From Polyangia bacterium (GTDB lineage Bacteria > Myxococcota_A > Polyangia > Polyangiales > Polyangiaceae), in NCBI GenBank assembly GCA_030430975.1, contig JAUIKB010000421.1:1-5703 (forward strand): a DNA stretch of 5,703 nucleotides, written 5' to 3'. Position numbers and translations under genes: made by a program. Below, one piece after another: positions 1 through 5,703 of the stretch; position 1 is the first letter of the stretch; each line of letters begins with the position of its first letter. Below the pieces are notes generated by a model. That model was given only the letters and a program-made list of their open reading frames with translations. It did not search any database and was not told the origin of the DNA.

Positions 1-1086
1 AAGAAGATCGCGGGCAACGCTAAGACTGACGCCGAGAAGGTGAAGGCCGTGTACGGCTGGGTCGTTAACAATACCCGCTACGTGGCGCTGGAGTTTGGCA
101 TCTACGGATACAAGCCACGGCGCTGCGTGCAGACGGTTGCTCGCGGCTGGGGCGACTGTAAGGACAAGGCGACGGTCATCGTGACGCTGCTCAAAGAGCT
201 AGGCGTGGAGGCGACGATTGTGATTCTCCGAACTCAGATGCGCGGCGGGTTTAAATCGAAGGTAGCCAGTCTGGCGCCGTTCGATCACGCCATCGCGTAC
301 GTTCCCTCGCTCGATCTGTACCTCGATGGAACGGCGGAAAACACCGGGTCGCAGGAGCTTCCCGCGATGGATCTCGGTGCGCTGGGCTTGTTGGTGAACA
401 AGGGCAACGCCAAGCTCGTCACGCTGCCGCATGCGGATCCGAAGACGAACATCAACACGCGGGTTGTTACGGCGCAGTTGGCGAACGACGGTTCCGCCAA
501 GCTCAATTTCAAGTTCGAGACGTCCGGGGCGAGCGCTCCGGGCTGGCGCCGCCGCTACGCTGCGAAATCGACCCGTCGCGAACGCATCTCGCAGGATCTT
601 GGGCGCGAGTTTCCAGGTATTCAGCTCGCGGCTGGGCCGAAGACACTGGTGGCGAACGACCTGGACGATATCGAGAAGCCAGTACGTATTGAGCTCGATG
701 CAACCAAGAAGGCATTCGCGCGGGCTGAGGGCGACCAGATGAGTATGGCCGTCACGTCTAACTACCGCCTGACGCCTAACTACGGCTCGCTGAGCAAGCG
801 TCGTCTGGACTTGCGGCTGCCGGCGCTCGGCACCGACCGTGACACGTTCGTCATCAAGTTACCGCCCGGCCTGAAGGTTGTGAGCTCGCCACGCCCCGCC
901 CGACAAACCACGAGGTTTGGTTCGTTCAAAGTGGAGGTCACGACAAAGGGCAATGAGCTTACGGTCGTAAGCGAGTTGATCGTCAAGGTCGCCAAGGTGA
1001 AGCCGGCCGATTACGCTGAGTGGAAGCGATTCTGCCAAGCAGCTGACAACGCTTTCACCCCCCGACTCGTCGTGAGGAAGAAGTGA
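1..1086 (+). CDS. DUF3857/transglutaminase-like protein, C-terminal part (5' end outside window)
   Basis: The frame is open from base 1, so the gene starts upstream; 361 residues are visible. The GTG at 40 lies inside a conserved helix and is not a credible start. Fragment residues about 1-125 are a transglutaminase-like (papain-fold) core. Cys53 sits in a GDCKDKA motif (codon 157-159), His96 in FDHAIAYV (286-288) and Asp109 in YLDGTA (325-327), so the Cys-His-Asp triad is complete. Residues about 155-361 form a beta-rich C-terminal domain like that usually found after DUF3857/transglutaminase modules, ending in a VKPADYAEW helix. The missing N-terminus would be expected to hold DUF3857 and an export signal; this is inference. 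Members of this family are usually exported or periplasmic, and the substrate is unknown. The stop codon overlaps the next start, and the next protein is a paralogue over the same domains. A protease or cross-linking role is possible, but chemistry cannot be assigned. Confidence 0.88.
   Translation, partial: KKIAGNAKTDAEKVKAVYGWVVNNTRYVALEFGIYGYKPRRCVQTVARGWGDCKDKATVIVTLLKELGVEATIVILRTQMRGGFKSKVASLAPFDHAIAYVPSLDLYLDGTAENTGSQELPAMDLGALGLLVNKGNAKLVTLPHADPKTNINTRVVTAQLANDGSAKLNFKFETSGASAPGWRRRYAAKSTRRERISQDLGREFPGIQLAAGPKTLVANDLDDIEKPVRIELDATKKAFARAEGDQMSMAVTSNYRLTPNYGSLSKRRLDLRLPALGTDRDTFVIKLPPGLKVVSSPRPARQTTRFGSFKVEVTTKGNELTVVSELIVKVAKVKPADYAEWKRFCQAADNAFTPRLVVRKK
1074..1080 (+). promoter_or_regulatory. 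Ribosome binding site deciding the ATG start at 1086
   Basis: GAGGAAG lies within the last codons of the upstream gene. The GAGG core (1074-1077) is followed by eight bases and then ATG at 1086, a good Shine-Dalgarno spacing. The GTG at 1083 is one codon upstream in the same frame, with a five-base gap, and is less likely. ATG 1086 also forms the classic TGATG stop-start overlap, which suggests translational coupling. Confidence 0.7.
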
Positions 1087-4000
1087 TGCGCGTGCTGTAC
1101 CGAATGGCGATACTACTCGCGGCAGCGCTGCTGCTCGCAGGCTGCGCTGGCTCGCAATCCAAGCGAGCGACGCAGCCGACGCTCGCTGAACTCAGACGGC
1201 TCGGTCCCGCGAGCACTCGAGCTAACGTCGCCGGTCGGTGGCTGTTGCAGGAGCTGCTCAGTCCCGGCGGCAGTGCGAAGCGCGCGCGAGAGGCGCGAGA
1301 ACACCTCGACGAGCTATCAGGTGGCGGTGTTCACCCGCACCTGGCGCGCGCGCTGGACGACACGCTTCACGGGCGTTCGAAGCAGGCGGTTGAGCACTAC
1401 ATGCAGACCGTCAAAGCAGCCCGTGATTCCGACGAGCCGATGACCGACCTGTTCGCTTGGTACGCGGCACACGAGGCGGTCCGGATGCAAGGCATGGATC
1501 CCAAGGCTTGGTCCCGCTGGTCGAAGTTTATTCGGTCCGCCATTGCCGAGCCCCGAGCGATCGGTTGGCGAGCGCGCGCTGAACTGGTCGAGTGGGCGAT
1601 CGATGAAGACTACGCCAACGCGGTTGGGAAGATCGATGACTTGGCGGTCAAGAGCTACGGCTGCGCGGAAAATGTCCGCATGGCCGGGCCATTCGGCACG
1701 GGTGCGTCAGCGGATTCATACCGACACTTCGCGGCGGAGGACCCCGGACCGTGGCCGCCGCGGTTCGCTCCGACGCCCGGCCGAGTGGATCCACCGCGGG
1801 TGCTCAAGACCGAGCGTTCGGGCTGCAGCGTGGAAGTCGACGAACCCGTCGATTCGGGTGTTTTCTATGTGGAGACCTATCTGGAGCTGCCGAAACCGCG
1901 CGAGCTGATCCTGGCGATTCAGGGGTCGATGGCGGTTTGGATAGACGACCATCAAGTGCTGAACCGCGATCCAAGAAAATGGGGCATCTGGCAGAAGTTC
2001 GGTGTGGCGGTGCGGCTGCCTGCCGGGCGGCATCGCGTGCTCGCGCGCAGCGTCGCGCCGGAGACGTCGATGCGCGTACTAAAGCTGGACGGGACGCCCT
2101 CGGACGTGAAGACGAGCGCCGATCCGAGCGCCCCGTACTCGCTGGCGAAACCTCGGGTGCTTAACGACCCGAACGCGCTCAGCAAGTTTGTCCGGCGCGG
2201 ACGCATCGTCGGTCCTCGTGATGACGTCTTGCGGTTTGTTGCCGCTGAGCTGTCCTACATTGAGGGCCAGAACGACGTCGCCACGATGCTGCTCGAGCCG
2301 CTGATCAAGTCCCCGAAGCGGGCCACGGGTCCGGCGCTCATGGCCGCAGCAAACTATGCCGAGCGCGACCCGATCCTGGGCGACGCCAAGAGCCGAGACT
2401 TGACGCTCGAGCTACGACGGCGAGCAGGCAAGAAGGACTCGGCGCTCTGGAGGGTGCAGATGGCGCTGGCGCTCGCAGAAATCGAGCAGAAGGGAGCCAC
2501 CGCCGCCGTACGCCGACTGCGCAAGCTGGCGAAGGCGCACCCGGACGTGCCGGCGCTCGGAGCGACGTTGGTCGAACTGTACGGAGAGCTTAGCTGGGCT
2601 CCAGAACGCGCCGAGGCGGTGAAGGATCTGCTCAAGCGCTTTCCGAACAACACGAGTGTGATGAGCCTGGCGATCGGTCTGTACGACGATCGGGGTGAGT
2701 TCGCGAAGTCGGACAAGCTCGTCGAGAAGATCCTCAAGAAGAATCCAGACAGCGAGATTCGACTGAGCCGTGCCCTCTCCCGCGAGGACTACGACGCCGC
2801 TCTCAAGGAGTTGAAACGCCTCGGCAAGCGCCGCCCCAATCGCAAGGATATCGTGCGGCGTATTCACGACGTGATGGTTCGAGCGGGCAACACGAAGGAG
2901 TCGTGGAAAAAACTCGAAGACGCGATCGAGAAGAACCCCAAGAGCGGTCATGCGCGTCTGGCGCTGGCCGATGCCAAGTACGCGGCCGGTGACCACAAGG
3001 CGCTTTACGCGGCGCTGGTCGCGGCGGTCGAGGCGGGCGCAGCTACAGATGCGCTAGGGGAAGCCCTCGACTTGATCGAAGGTGTGACGGAGCTCGAGCC
3101 GTACCGCCTCAAGTCAGGTCCGATCATCGCTGCTTACGAAAAGAGCGGCAAGTTCATGCCAGGCACCGCGGCGCGCGTGTTGGACTACGCCGCGGTGTGG
3201 GTACACGCCGACGGGTCGAGTCGGATGTTGTCCCATCAGGTGATCCGGATTCAAACGGCGGAAGCGATTCGCGCCTTCGCTGAGCATCGCGCGCTGGGCG
3301 GCGTGGTCTTGCACATGAGGGTCATCAAGAAGGACGGTCGCTTCCTCGAGCCGGAGTACGTGGCCGGCAAGCCGACGGTGACGTTTCCGCACCTAGAGAT
3401 CGGTGACTACATCGAGACCGAGCACGTGACCTACACCGGCGGCGATGGCCAGCTGGGTAAGCGCTACGTCAGCCCGCGCTGGTTCTTCCGCGAAGAGAAC
3501 ATCGCGTACGCGCGCAGCGAGTTTGTGATGATCACGCCGGCTCACAAGAAGGTCGACATCGAGACTCGGGGCGCCGTGCCCGACCCCGAGGTAACGAAGT
3601 CGCCAGGCATCGTGACGCGGCGGTGGCGGGTCGATCGCAGTCCCGCGGCGCCGGTCGAGCCGAACAGCACGCCGATCACGGAGTTTCTTCCCAGCGTGCA
3701 GCTGGCGTGGGGCGTTACGGTCAAAGCGCGGCTGCGTTCCCTGGCGGATTCGGTCGCCGACGTGACGCCGATCGACCCACGGATCCGCCGCATCGCGCGC
3801 AAGATCGTCGAACCGCTCGGCCCCAGTCAGAAGCTGGCGCGCGCGAAGAAACTGTATCGGTGGATTCTCGCCAACGTTGAAAAGGGGGAGGAAAACGACG
3901 GGCGTCGCGTGATCATCGACAAGAGCGGCAACCGCTGGAAGGGCTACATCACCCTGTGTCGGGCGCTCGGCATCAAGACGAACTACGTGATCGCGCGCAA

Positions 4001-4844
4001 TCGACTGGCGGCGCCCGCAGTGGGCAAACTCAGCGAAGCGCTGCTGTACAATCAGCCCATCTTAAGAATCGATACAGAAAAAGGTGCGCAATGGCTCACC
4101 TTGAGCAGCAAGTATGCGCCGTTTGGCTACGTGCCCGCCAATGTGCGGGGTGTCGAGGGATACCTGCTCACGGACAAGAAGCTCAAGAAGATCGTTACTC
4201 CGGCTAGCGGTGAACAAGATCGCGTCGAGTACGTCGGAACGGTTAAGCTCTCCGCGGACGGTTCGGCTAAGATCGACATCGTTCAGAGCTACTACGGCCA
4301 GTACGCCATGCAGCTGCGCGCGGCGCTTGATCGGATTCCTGAGCGCCAGATGCACGATGTGCTCGAGTCCCGACTACTCGGTCGCAGCTTGCGAGGCGCG
4401 CGCCTCATCAAGCACAAACTCGAGAATCTGTCCGAGCTCGACGCTCCGATGTCGATTCACATGACAGCTCAGATGTCCGGGTTCGCTCAGCCGAGCGGGG
4501 GCATGCTGCTCATCGACGCACCGTTTACGCCGGGCGTGAGCCGCATGGCAACGCTCCCCACGCGCCAGACGCCGCTATTGATTCCCGAGCGCACCCGCCA
4601 GCGCGTGAAGCTCACCATCAAGCTGCCAAAGGGCATGCGCGTCGACGGCAAGCTCGGCGCGCTGGACGTCAAAGACACGATGCGCGCAGCCAAGGTCACC
4701 GACCGCTTCAAGAGCGGAACGCTCACGCTGGAGCGCGAGCTGTTCCTCGACGCCGGTCGGGTCAAGCCGTCCGAGTACGCCAAGTTCGCAAACTTCACGC
4801 GCCAGGTCGACGCCGCGATGGACCGTCAGATTCGTTTGAAGTGA
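1086..4844 (+). CDS. Large lipoprotein: TPR-like, DUF3857 and degenerate transglutaminase-like domains
   Basis: The product is 1252 residues from ATG 1086 (GTG 1083 would add one). Residues 1-20 are a lipoprotein signal: MRVLYRM, a Leu/Ala-rich core and lipobox LAGC, with Cys20 (codon 1143-1145) the lipidation site. The following residues AGSQ give no clear inner-membrane retention signal, so outer-membrane attachment is plausible. Residues 25-190 are mostly helical. Residues about 195-335 start with a MAGPFG motif and look like a beta-sandwich resembling PA14 or carbohydrate-binding modules. Residues about 365-680 are a TPR-like helical solenoid. Residues about 695-860 are DUF3857-like, about 900-1035 transglutaminase-like, and 1045-1252 the beta-rich tail shared with the upstream gene. 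Aligning the transglutaminase-like core with the upstream protein puts Ser947, Gln990 and Thr1005 at the Cys, His and Asp positions, so this is probably a non-catalytic binding or scaffold domain. It overlaps the upstream gene by one base and is probably co-transcribed with it. Domain edges are by eye. Confidence 0.9.
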   Translation: MRVLYRMAILLAAALLLAGCAGSQSKRATQPTLAELRRLGPASTRANVAGRWLLQELLSPGGSAKRAREAREHLDELSGGGVHPHLARALDDTLHGRSKQAVEHYMQTVKAARDSDEPMTDLFAWYAAHEAVRMQGMDPKAWSRWSKFIRSAIAEPRAIGWRARAELVEWAIDEDYANAVGKIDDLAVKSYGCAENVRMAGPFGTGASADSYRHFAAEDPGPWPPRFAPTPGRVDPPRVLKTERSGCSVEVDEPVDSGVFYVETYLELPKPRELILAIQGSMAVWIDDHQVLNRDPRKWGIWQKFGVAVRLPAGRHRVLARSVAPETSMRVLKLDGTPSDVKTSADPSAPYSLAKPRVLNDPNALSKFVRRGRIVGPRDDVLRFVAAELSYIEGQNDVATMLLEPLIKSPKRATGPALMAAANYAERDPILGDAKSRDLTLELRRRAGKKDSALWRVQMALALAEIEQKGATAAVRRLRKLAKAHPDVPALGATLVELYGELSWAPERAEAVKDLLKRFPNNTSVMSLAIGLYDDRGEFAKSDKLVEKILKKNPDSEIRLSRALSREDYDAALKELKRLGKRRPNRKDIVRRIHDVMVRAGNTKESWKKLEDAIEKNPKSGHARLALADAKYAAGDHKALYAALVAAVEAGAATDALGEALDLIEGVTELEPYRLKSGPIIAAYEKSGKFMPGTAARVLDYAAVWVHADGSSRMLSHQVIRIQTAEAIRAFAEHRALGGVVLHMRVIKKDGRFLEPEYVAGKPTVTFPHLEIGDYIETEHVTYTGGDGQLGKRYVSPRWFFREENIAYARSEFVMITPAHKKVDIETRGAVPDPEVTKSPGIVTRRWRVDRSPAAPVEPNSTPITEFLPSVQLAWGVTVKARLRSLADSVADVTPIDPRIRRIARKIVEPLGPSQKLARAKKLYRWILANVEKGEENDGRRVIIDKSGNRWKGYITLCRALGIKTNYVIARNRLAAPAVGKLSEALLYNQPILRIDTEKGAQWLTLSSKYAPFGYVPANVRGVEGYLLTDKKLKKIVTPASGEQDRVEYVGTVKLSADGSAKIDIVQSYYGQYAMQLRAALDRIPERQMHDVLESRLLGRSLRGARLIKHKLENLSELDAPMSIHMTAQMSGFAQPSGGMLLIDAPFTPGVSRMATLPTRQTPLLIPERTRQRVKLTIKLPKGMRVDGKLGALDVKDTMRAAKVTDRFKSGTLTLERELFLDAGRVKPSEYAKFANFTRQVDAAMDRQIRLK

Positions 4845-4848
4845 CGCA

Positions 4849-4874
4849 GGTCGCCGCAAGGCCGAGCGGCGGCC
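4849..4874 (+). terminator. GC hairpin four bases after the lipoprotein gene stop codon, possible terminator
   Basis: GGTCGCCGC (4849-4857) pairs with GCGGCGGCC (4866-4874), allowing one G-T wobble, around an eight-base loop AAGGCCGA. It begins four bases after the TGA at 4842-4844. No T-run follows directly; the nearest is a TTCTTCTT tract at 4888-4895. It could slow or end transcription or protect the 3' end of the mRNA, but it is not a canonical intrinsic terminator. It is also the second hairpin of the inverted repeat copy. Confidence 0.4.
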
Positions 4875-4950
4875 AGCATCACCTGACTTCTTCTTGTTGG
4901 GCTGCTGCGCAGCCAGTGTTCCTCGGGTTGCGATGGCGGTCGGTGACCTC
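4849..4950 (-). repeat. Structured repeat copy 0 (inverted relative to the other three)
   Basis: Read on the minus strand, this has GACCGCCA (plus 4941-4934), nine bases, GAGGAAC (4924-4918), three bases, then a six-pair stem GGCTGC/GCAGCC with loop GCA (4914-4900). The A-rich linker ACAAGAAGAAG follows, then CAGGTGATGCTGGCCGC (4885-4869), and finally a GC hairpin. Box spacing is identical to copy 2. The linker end matches copy 3, which has CAGGTAGCGGTGGCCGC at 5253-5269. Its 5' end overlaps the start of copy 1, so the two copies are joined head to head. Confidence 0.7.
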
Positions 4951-5052
4951 AAGAAAGATGGAGTAGCGTAGCCAGAGCTCTGCCTCCCGGCGAAGGCTCG
5001 ACGCCCTCCGCGGGTTTAGCGGGCGGCGAGCCGTAGCCGGGAGCGCTCAGGC
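4938..5052 (+). repeat. Structured repeat copy 1, with long compound hairpin
   Basis: A short stem GGTC/GACC with a three-base loop (4938-4948) is followed by TCAAGAAAGATGGAGTAGC (4949-4967), nearly identical to copy 2. The second hairpin spans 4971-5052. GCCAGAGC pairs with GCTCAGGC (one A-A mismatch), and a five-by-one internal loop follows. CTCCCGGC then pairs with GCCGGGAG, GGCTCG with CGAGCC, and CGCCC with GGGCG. The tip contains GGGTTTAGC. The copy lacks its own GACCGCCA/GAGGAAC boxes, because its 5' side is shared with the inverted copy 0. Confidence 0.75.
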
Positions 5053-5081
5053 GAAGCCCCGCGATGCTGCATGCTGCGCCT

Positions 5082-5207
5082 GGCTGGAGGAGTTACAGAC
5101 CGCCAGCGCGCGTCGAGGAACCCAAGGTGCGCAGCACCTCAAGAAAGATCGAGTAGCTGCGGGCGGAGCTCGGGAAGCGCTGACCCGGTTGGAGGAGTCT
5201 CCGCCCG
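5082..5207 (+). repeat. Structured repeat copy 2, the best complete copy on the plus strand
   Basis: The order is GGCTGGAGGAGT (5082-5093), GACCGCCA (5098-5105), nine bases, GAGGAAC (5115-5121), then stem AGGTGC/GCACCT with loop GCA (5125-5139). TCAAGAAAGATCGAGTAGC (5139-5157) follows. The second hairpin pairs CGGGCGGAG (5160-5168) with CTCCGCCCG (5199-5207), with an inner CGGG/CCCG pairing. The right arm of this hairpin doubles as the 5' box of copy 3. The 5' half recurs about 105 bases downstream. Confidence 0.75.
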
Positions 5208-5350
5208 TCACCGTGCGTTATGGAACCCAGCTGCGCAGCAGCTGCAGAGAAACAGGTAGCGGTGGCCGCAGCTGTGCCTCGCGGGTGGGGCTGAACGCCC
5301 CCCCGGAGGGTTGAGCGGGGCGTGCAGCCCCAACCGCGAGCGCTGCGGCC
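5187..5350 (+). repeat. Structured repeat copy 3, with very long GC hairpin
   Basis: GGTTGGAGGAGT (5187-5198) and GCCCGTCA (5203-5210) are followed by nine bases, ATGGAAC (5220-5226) and a stem AGCTGC/GCAGCT with loop GCA (5229-5243). A diverged linker CAGAGAAACAGGTAGC runs 5245-5260. The second hairpin fills 5264-5350. GGCCGCAGC pairs with GCTGCGGCC, and a five-by-one internal loop follows. CTCGCGG then pairs with CCGCGAG, GGGGCTG with CAGCCCC, and CGCCCC with GGGGCG. The tip contains GGGTTGAGC. The order matches copy 1 although most paired bases differ. Confidence 0.75.
5264..5350 (-). terminator. Long GC hairpin four bases after the minus-strand gene stop, possible terminator
   Basis: This hairpin of roughly 30 base pairs with internal loops starts four bases beyond the stop codon of the convergent minus-strand gene (TAG, complement of 5355-5357). 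No T-run follows on the minus strand, so intrinsic termination in the classic form is unsupported. Given its position it may end transcription with a protein factor or protect the 3' end. It is the second hairpin of repeat copy 3. Confidence 0.35.
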
Positions 5351-5354
5351 TCCG

Positions 5355-5703
5355 CTATTTCTTCTTGGCGGCTTTTTCGGCGCGCTTGGCGATGCGCTCT
5401 TTTACCGGGCCGTAGTCAGCGAGCATCTTCTTCCACGCCGTGACCGCCTTTTTACGAGCGTCCGCCGTCGCCGGGTAGGTCTGGATGGTGTCGATGAGCG
5501 CGACCGGCCGTGGTCCCGACACGTCCGCCCGCGTCAGCACCTGCTCGCGCTGGTTGGGCCACGGGTAGGCGATGTCGCGCAGGCGGTGGTGGTCGTGCCA
5601 GTCGGTGAGCGGACCCACCGTGCGCGGCTCGTCGGGCCAGCGCGCGCCGAGCGCGAGCGGCATCGCCGGCACGACCGCGTTCGTGAGCAGCGTGAGCACC
5701 GTG
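5355..5703 (-). CDS. Unrecognised protein, C-terminal part (5' end outside window)
   Basis: The frame is open to the window edge (last full codon 5700-5702), so about 116 C-terminal residues are seen. The GTG at 5699-5697 is one possible start, but continuation upstream is more likely, because no Shine-Dalgarno site can be seen and the frame runs on. I do not recognise a family. Visible features are a Pro/Trp-rich stretch with DWHDHHRL (a His/Asp cluster that could bind a metal, though this is speculative), then RDIAYPWPNQRE and VALIDTIQTYP. The end is an alanine/lysine-rich, probably helical tail finishing KAAKKK. Third codon positions are almost all G or C, which supports real coding on this strand. 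The gene converges on the lipoprotein gene across the repeat cluster, so it is a separate transcription unit. Confidence 0.7.
   Translation of the reverse strand, partial: TVLTLLTNAVVPAMPLALGARWPDEPRTVGPLTDWHDHHRLRDIAYPWPNQREQVLTRADVSGPRPVALIDTIQTYPATADARKKAVTAWKKMLADYGPVKERIAKRAEKAAKKK

Larger units (their letters stand above)
4845..5354. other. Convergent intergenic region filled with structured repeats, no credible gene
   Basis: These 510 bases separate two convergent genes. They hold four diverged copies of one structured element: one on the minus strand and three on the plus strand. Short open frames exist, such as a 62-codon frame at 5071-5259 on the plus strand, but they run across the hairpins and are better explained by base composition. 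No promoter, tRNA, transposase fragment or target-site duplication is visible. The stretch 5053-5081, between the second copy's hairpin and the third copy, holds only a tandem ATGCTGC duplication (5064-5070 and 5071-5077) and is otherwise unexplained. Confidence 0.85.

Noticed and set aside
40..42. GTG at 40 as the real start of the first gene
   Set aside because: The frame is open upstream to base 1, and this GTG falls within the conserved helix before the transglutaminase-like active site, so the gene begins outside the window.
2412..2996. Antisense open frame of 194 codons
   Set aside because: It lies wholly inside the lipoprotein gene, whose protein features (lipobox, TPR-like, DUF3857-like domains) are clear. 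Long antisense frames are expected in GC-rich coding DNA.
5071..5259. Small plus-strand open frame of 62 codons
   Set aside because: It crosses the hairpins and tandem repeats, has no ribosome binding site tied to its start, and its composition follows the repeat. The other copies do not preserve a matching frame.
4946..5260. CRISPR array suggested by recurring ACCTCAAGAAAGAT motifs
   Set aside because: Only two near-identical copies plus a diverged one, with spacings of 190 and about 104 bases, internal long hairpins and no cas genes. This is a dispersed structured repeat, not a CRISPR array.
4849..5350. Insertion sequence or transposon remnant
   Set aside because: No transposase fragment, flanking target duplication or terminal inverted repeats bounding the whole block. 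A non-autonomous palindromic element remains possible but is not shown.
5264..5350. Canonical rho-independent terminator
   Set aside because: The hairpin is strong but no T-run follows it on either strand, so only a low-confidence terminator role is listed.

Overview
The window looks like chromosomal DNA from a high-GC Gram-negative bacterium. A myxobacterium or another member of the former deltaproteobacteria is the best guess. This rests on the GC-rich third codon positions, an obvious lipoprotein signal peptide, and large TPR/DUF3857/transglutaminase-like envelope proteins encoded in tandem. No gene here fixes the taxonomy.

Layout. (1) Positions 1-1086, plus strand: the 3' part of a gene for a DUF3857/transglutaminase-like protein, with an intact Cys-His-Asp triad. 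(2) Positions 1086-4844, plus strand: a 1252-residue lipoprotein that overlaps the first gene by one base (TGATG). Its order is signal peptide, helical region, beta-sandwich, TPR-like solenoid, DUF3857-like domain, transglutaminase-like domain, C-terminal beta domain. All three triad positions of its transglutaminase-like domain appear substituted. (3) Positions 4845-5354: a 510-base intergenic region with no credible gene, filled by four diverged copies of a structured repeat. (4) Positions 5355-5703, minus strand: the C-terminal part of an unrecognised protein, convergent with the first two genes.

The first two genes are paralogous over their C-terminal halves and translationally coupled. 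They probably make two exported proteins that work together: one likely active papain-like (transglutaminase-fold) enzyme and one probable pseudoenzyme anchored to a membrane by lipid. Their substrate cannot be read from the sequence.

The most unusual part is the intergenic cluster. Each full copy has a 5' box (GACCGCCA, nine bases, GAGGAAC), a short stem with a three-base GCA loop, an A-rich linker (CAAGAAAGAT-like), and a GC-rich second hairpin. The copies differ in sequence but keep the pairing through compensatory changes. This points to selection on structure, either as RNA or as a palindromic DNA element. One copy is inverted, and the two outermost hairpins each begin four bases after the stop codon of the adjacent convergent gene. 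I do not recognise this element as a named family.
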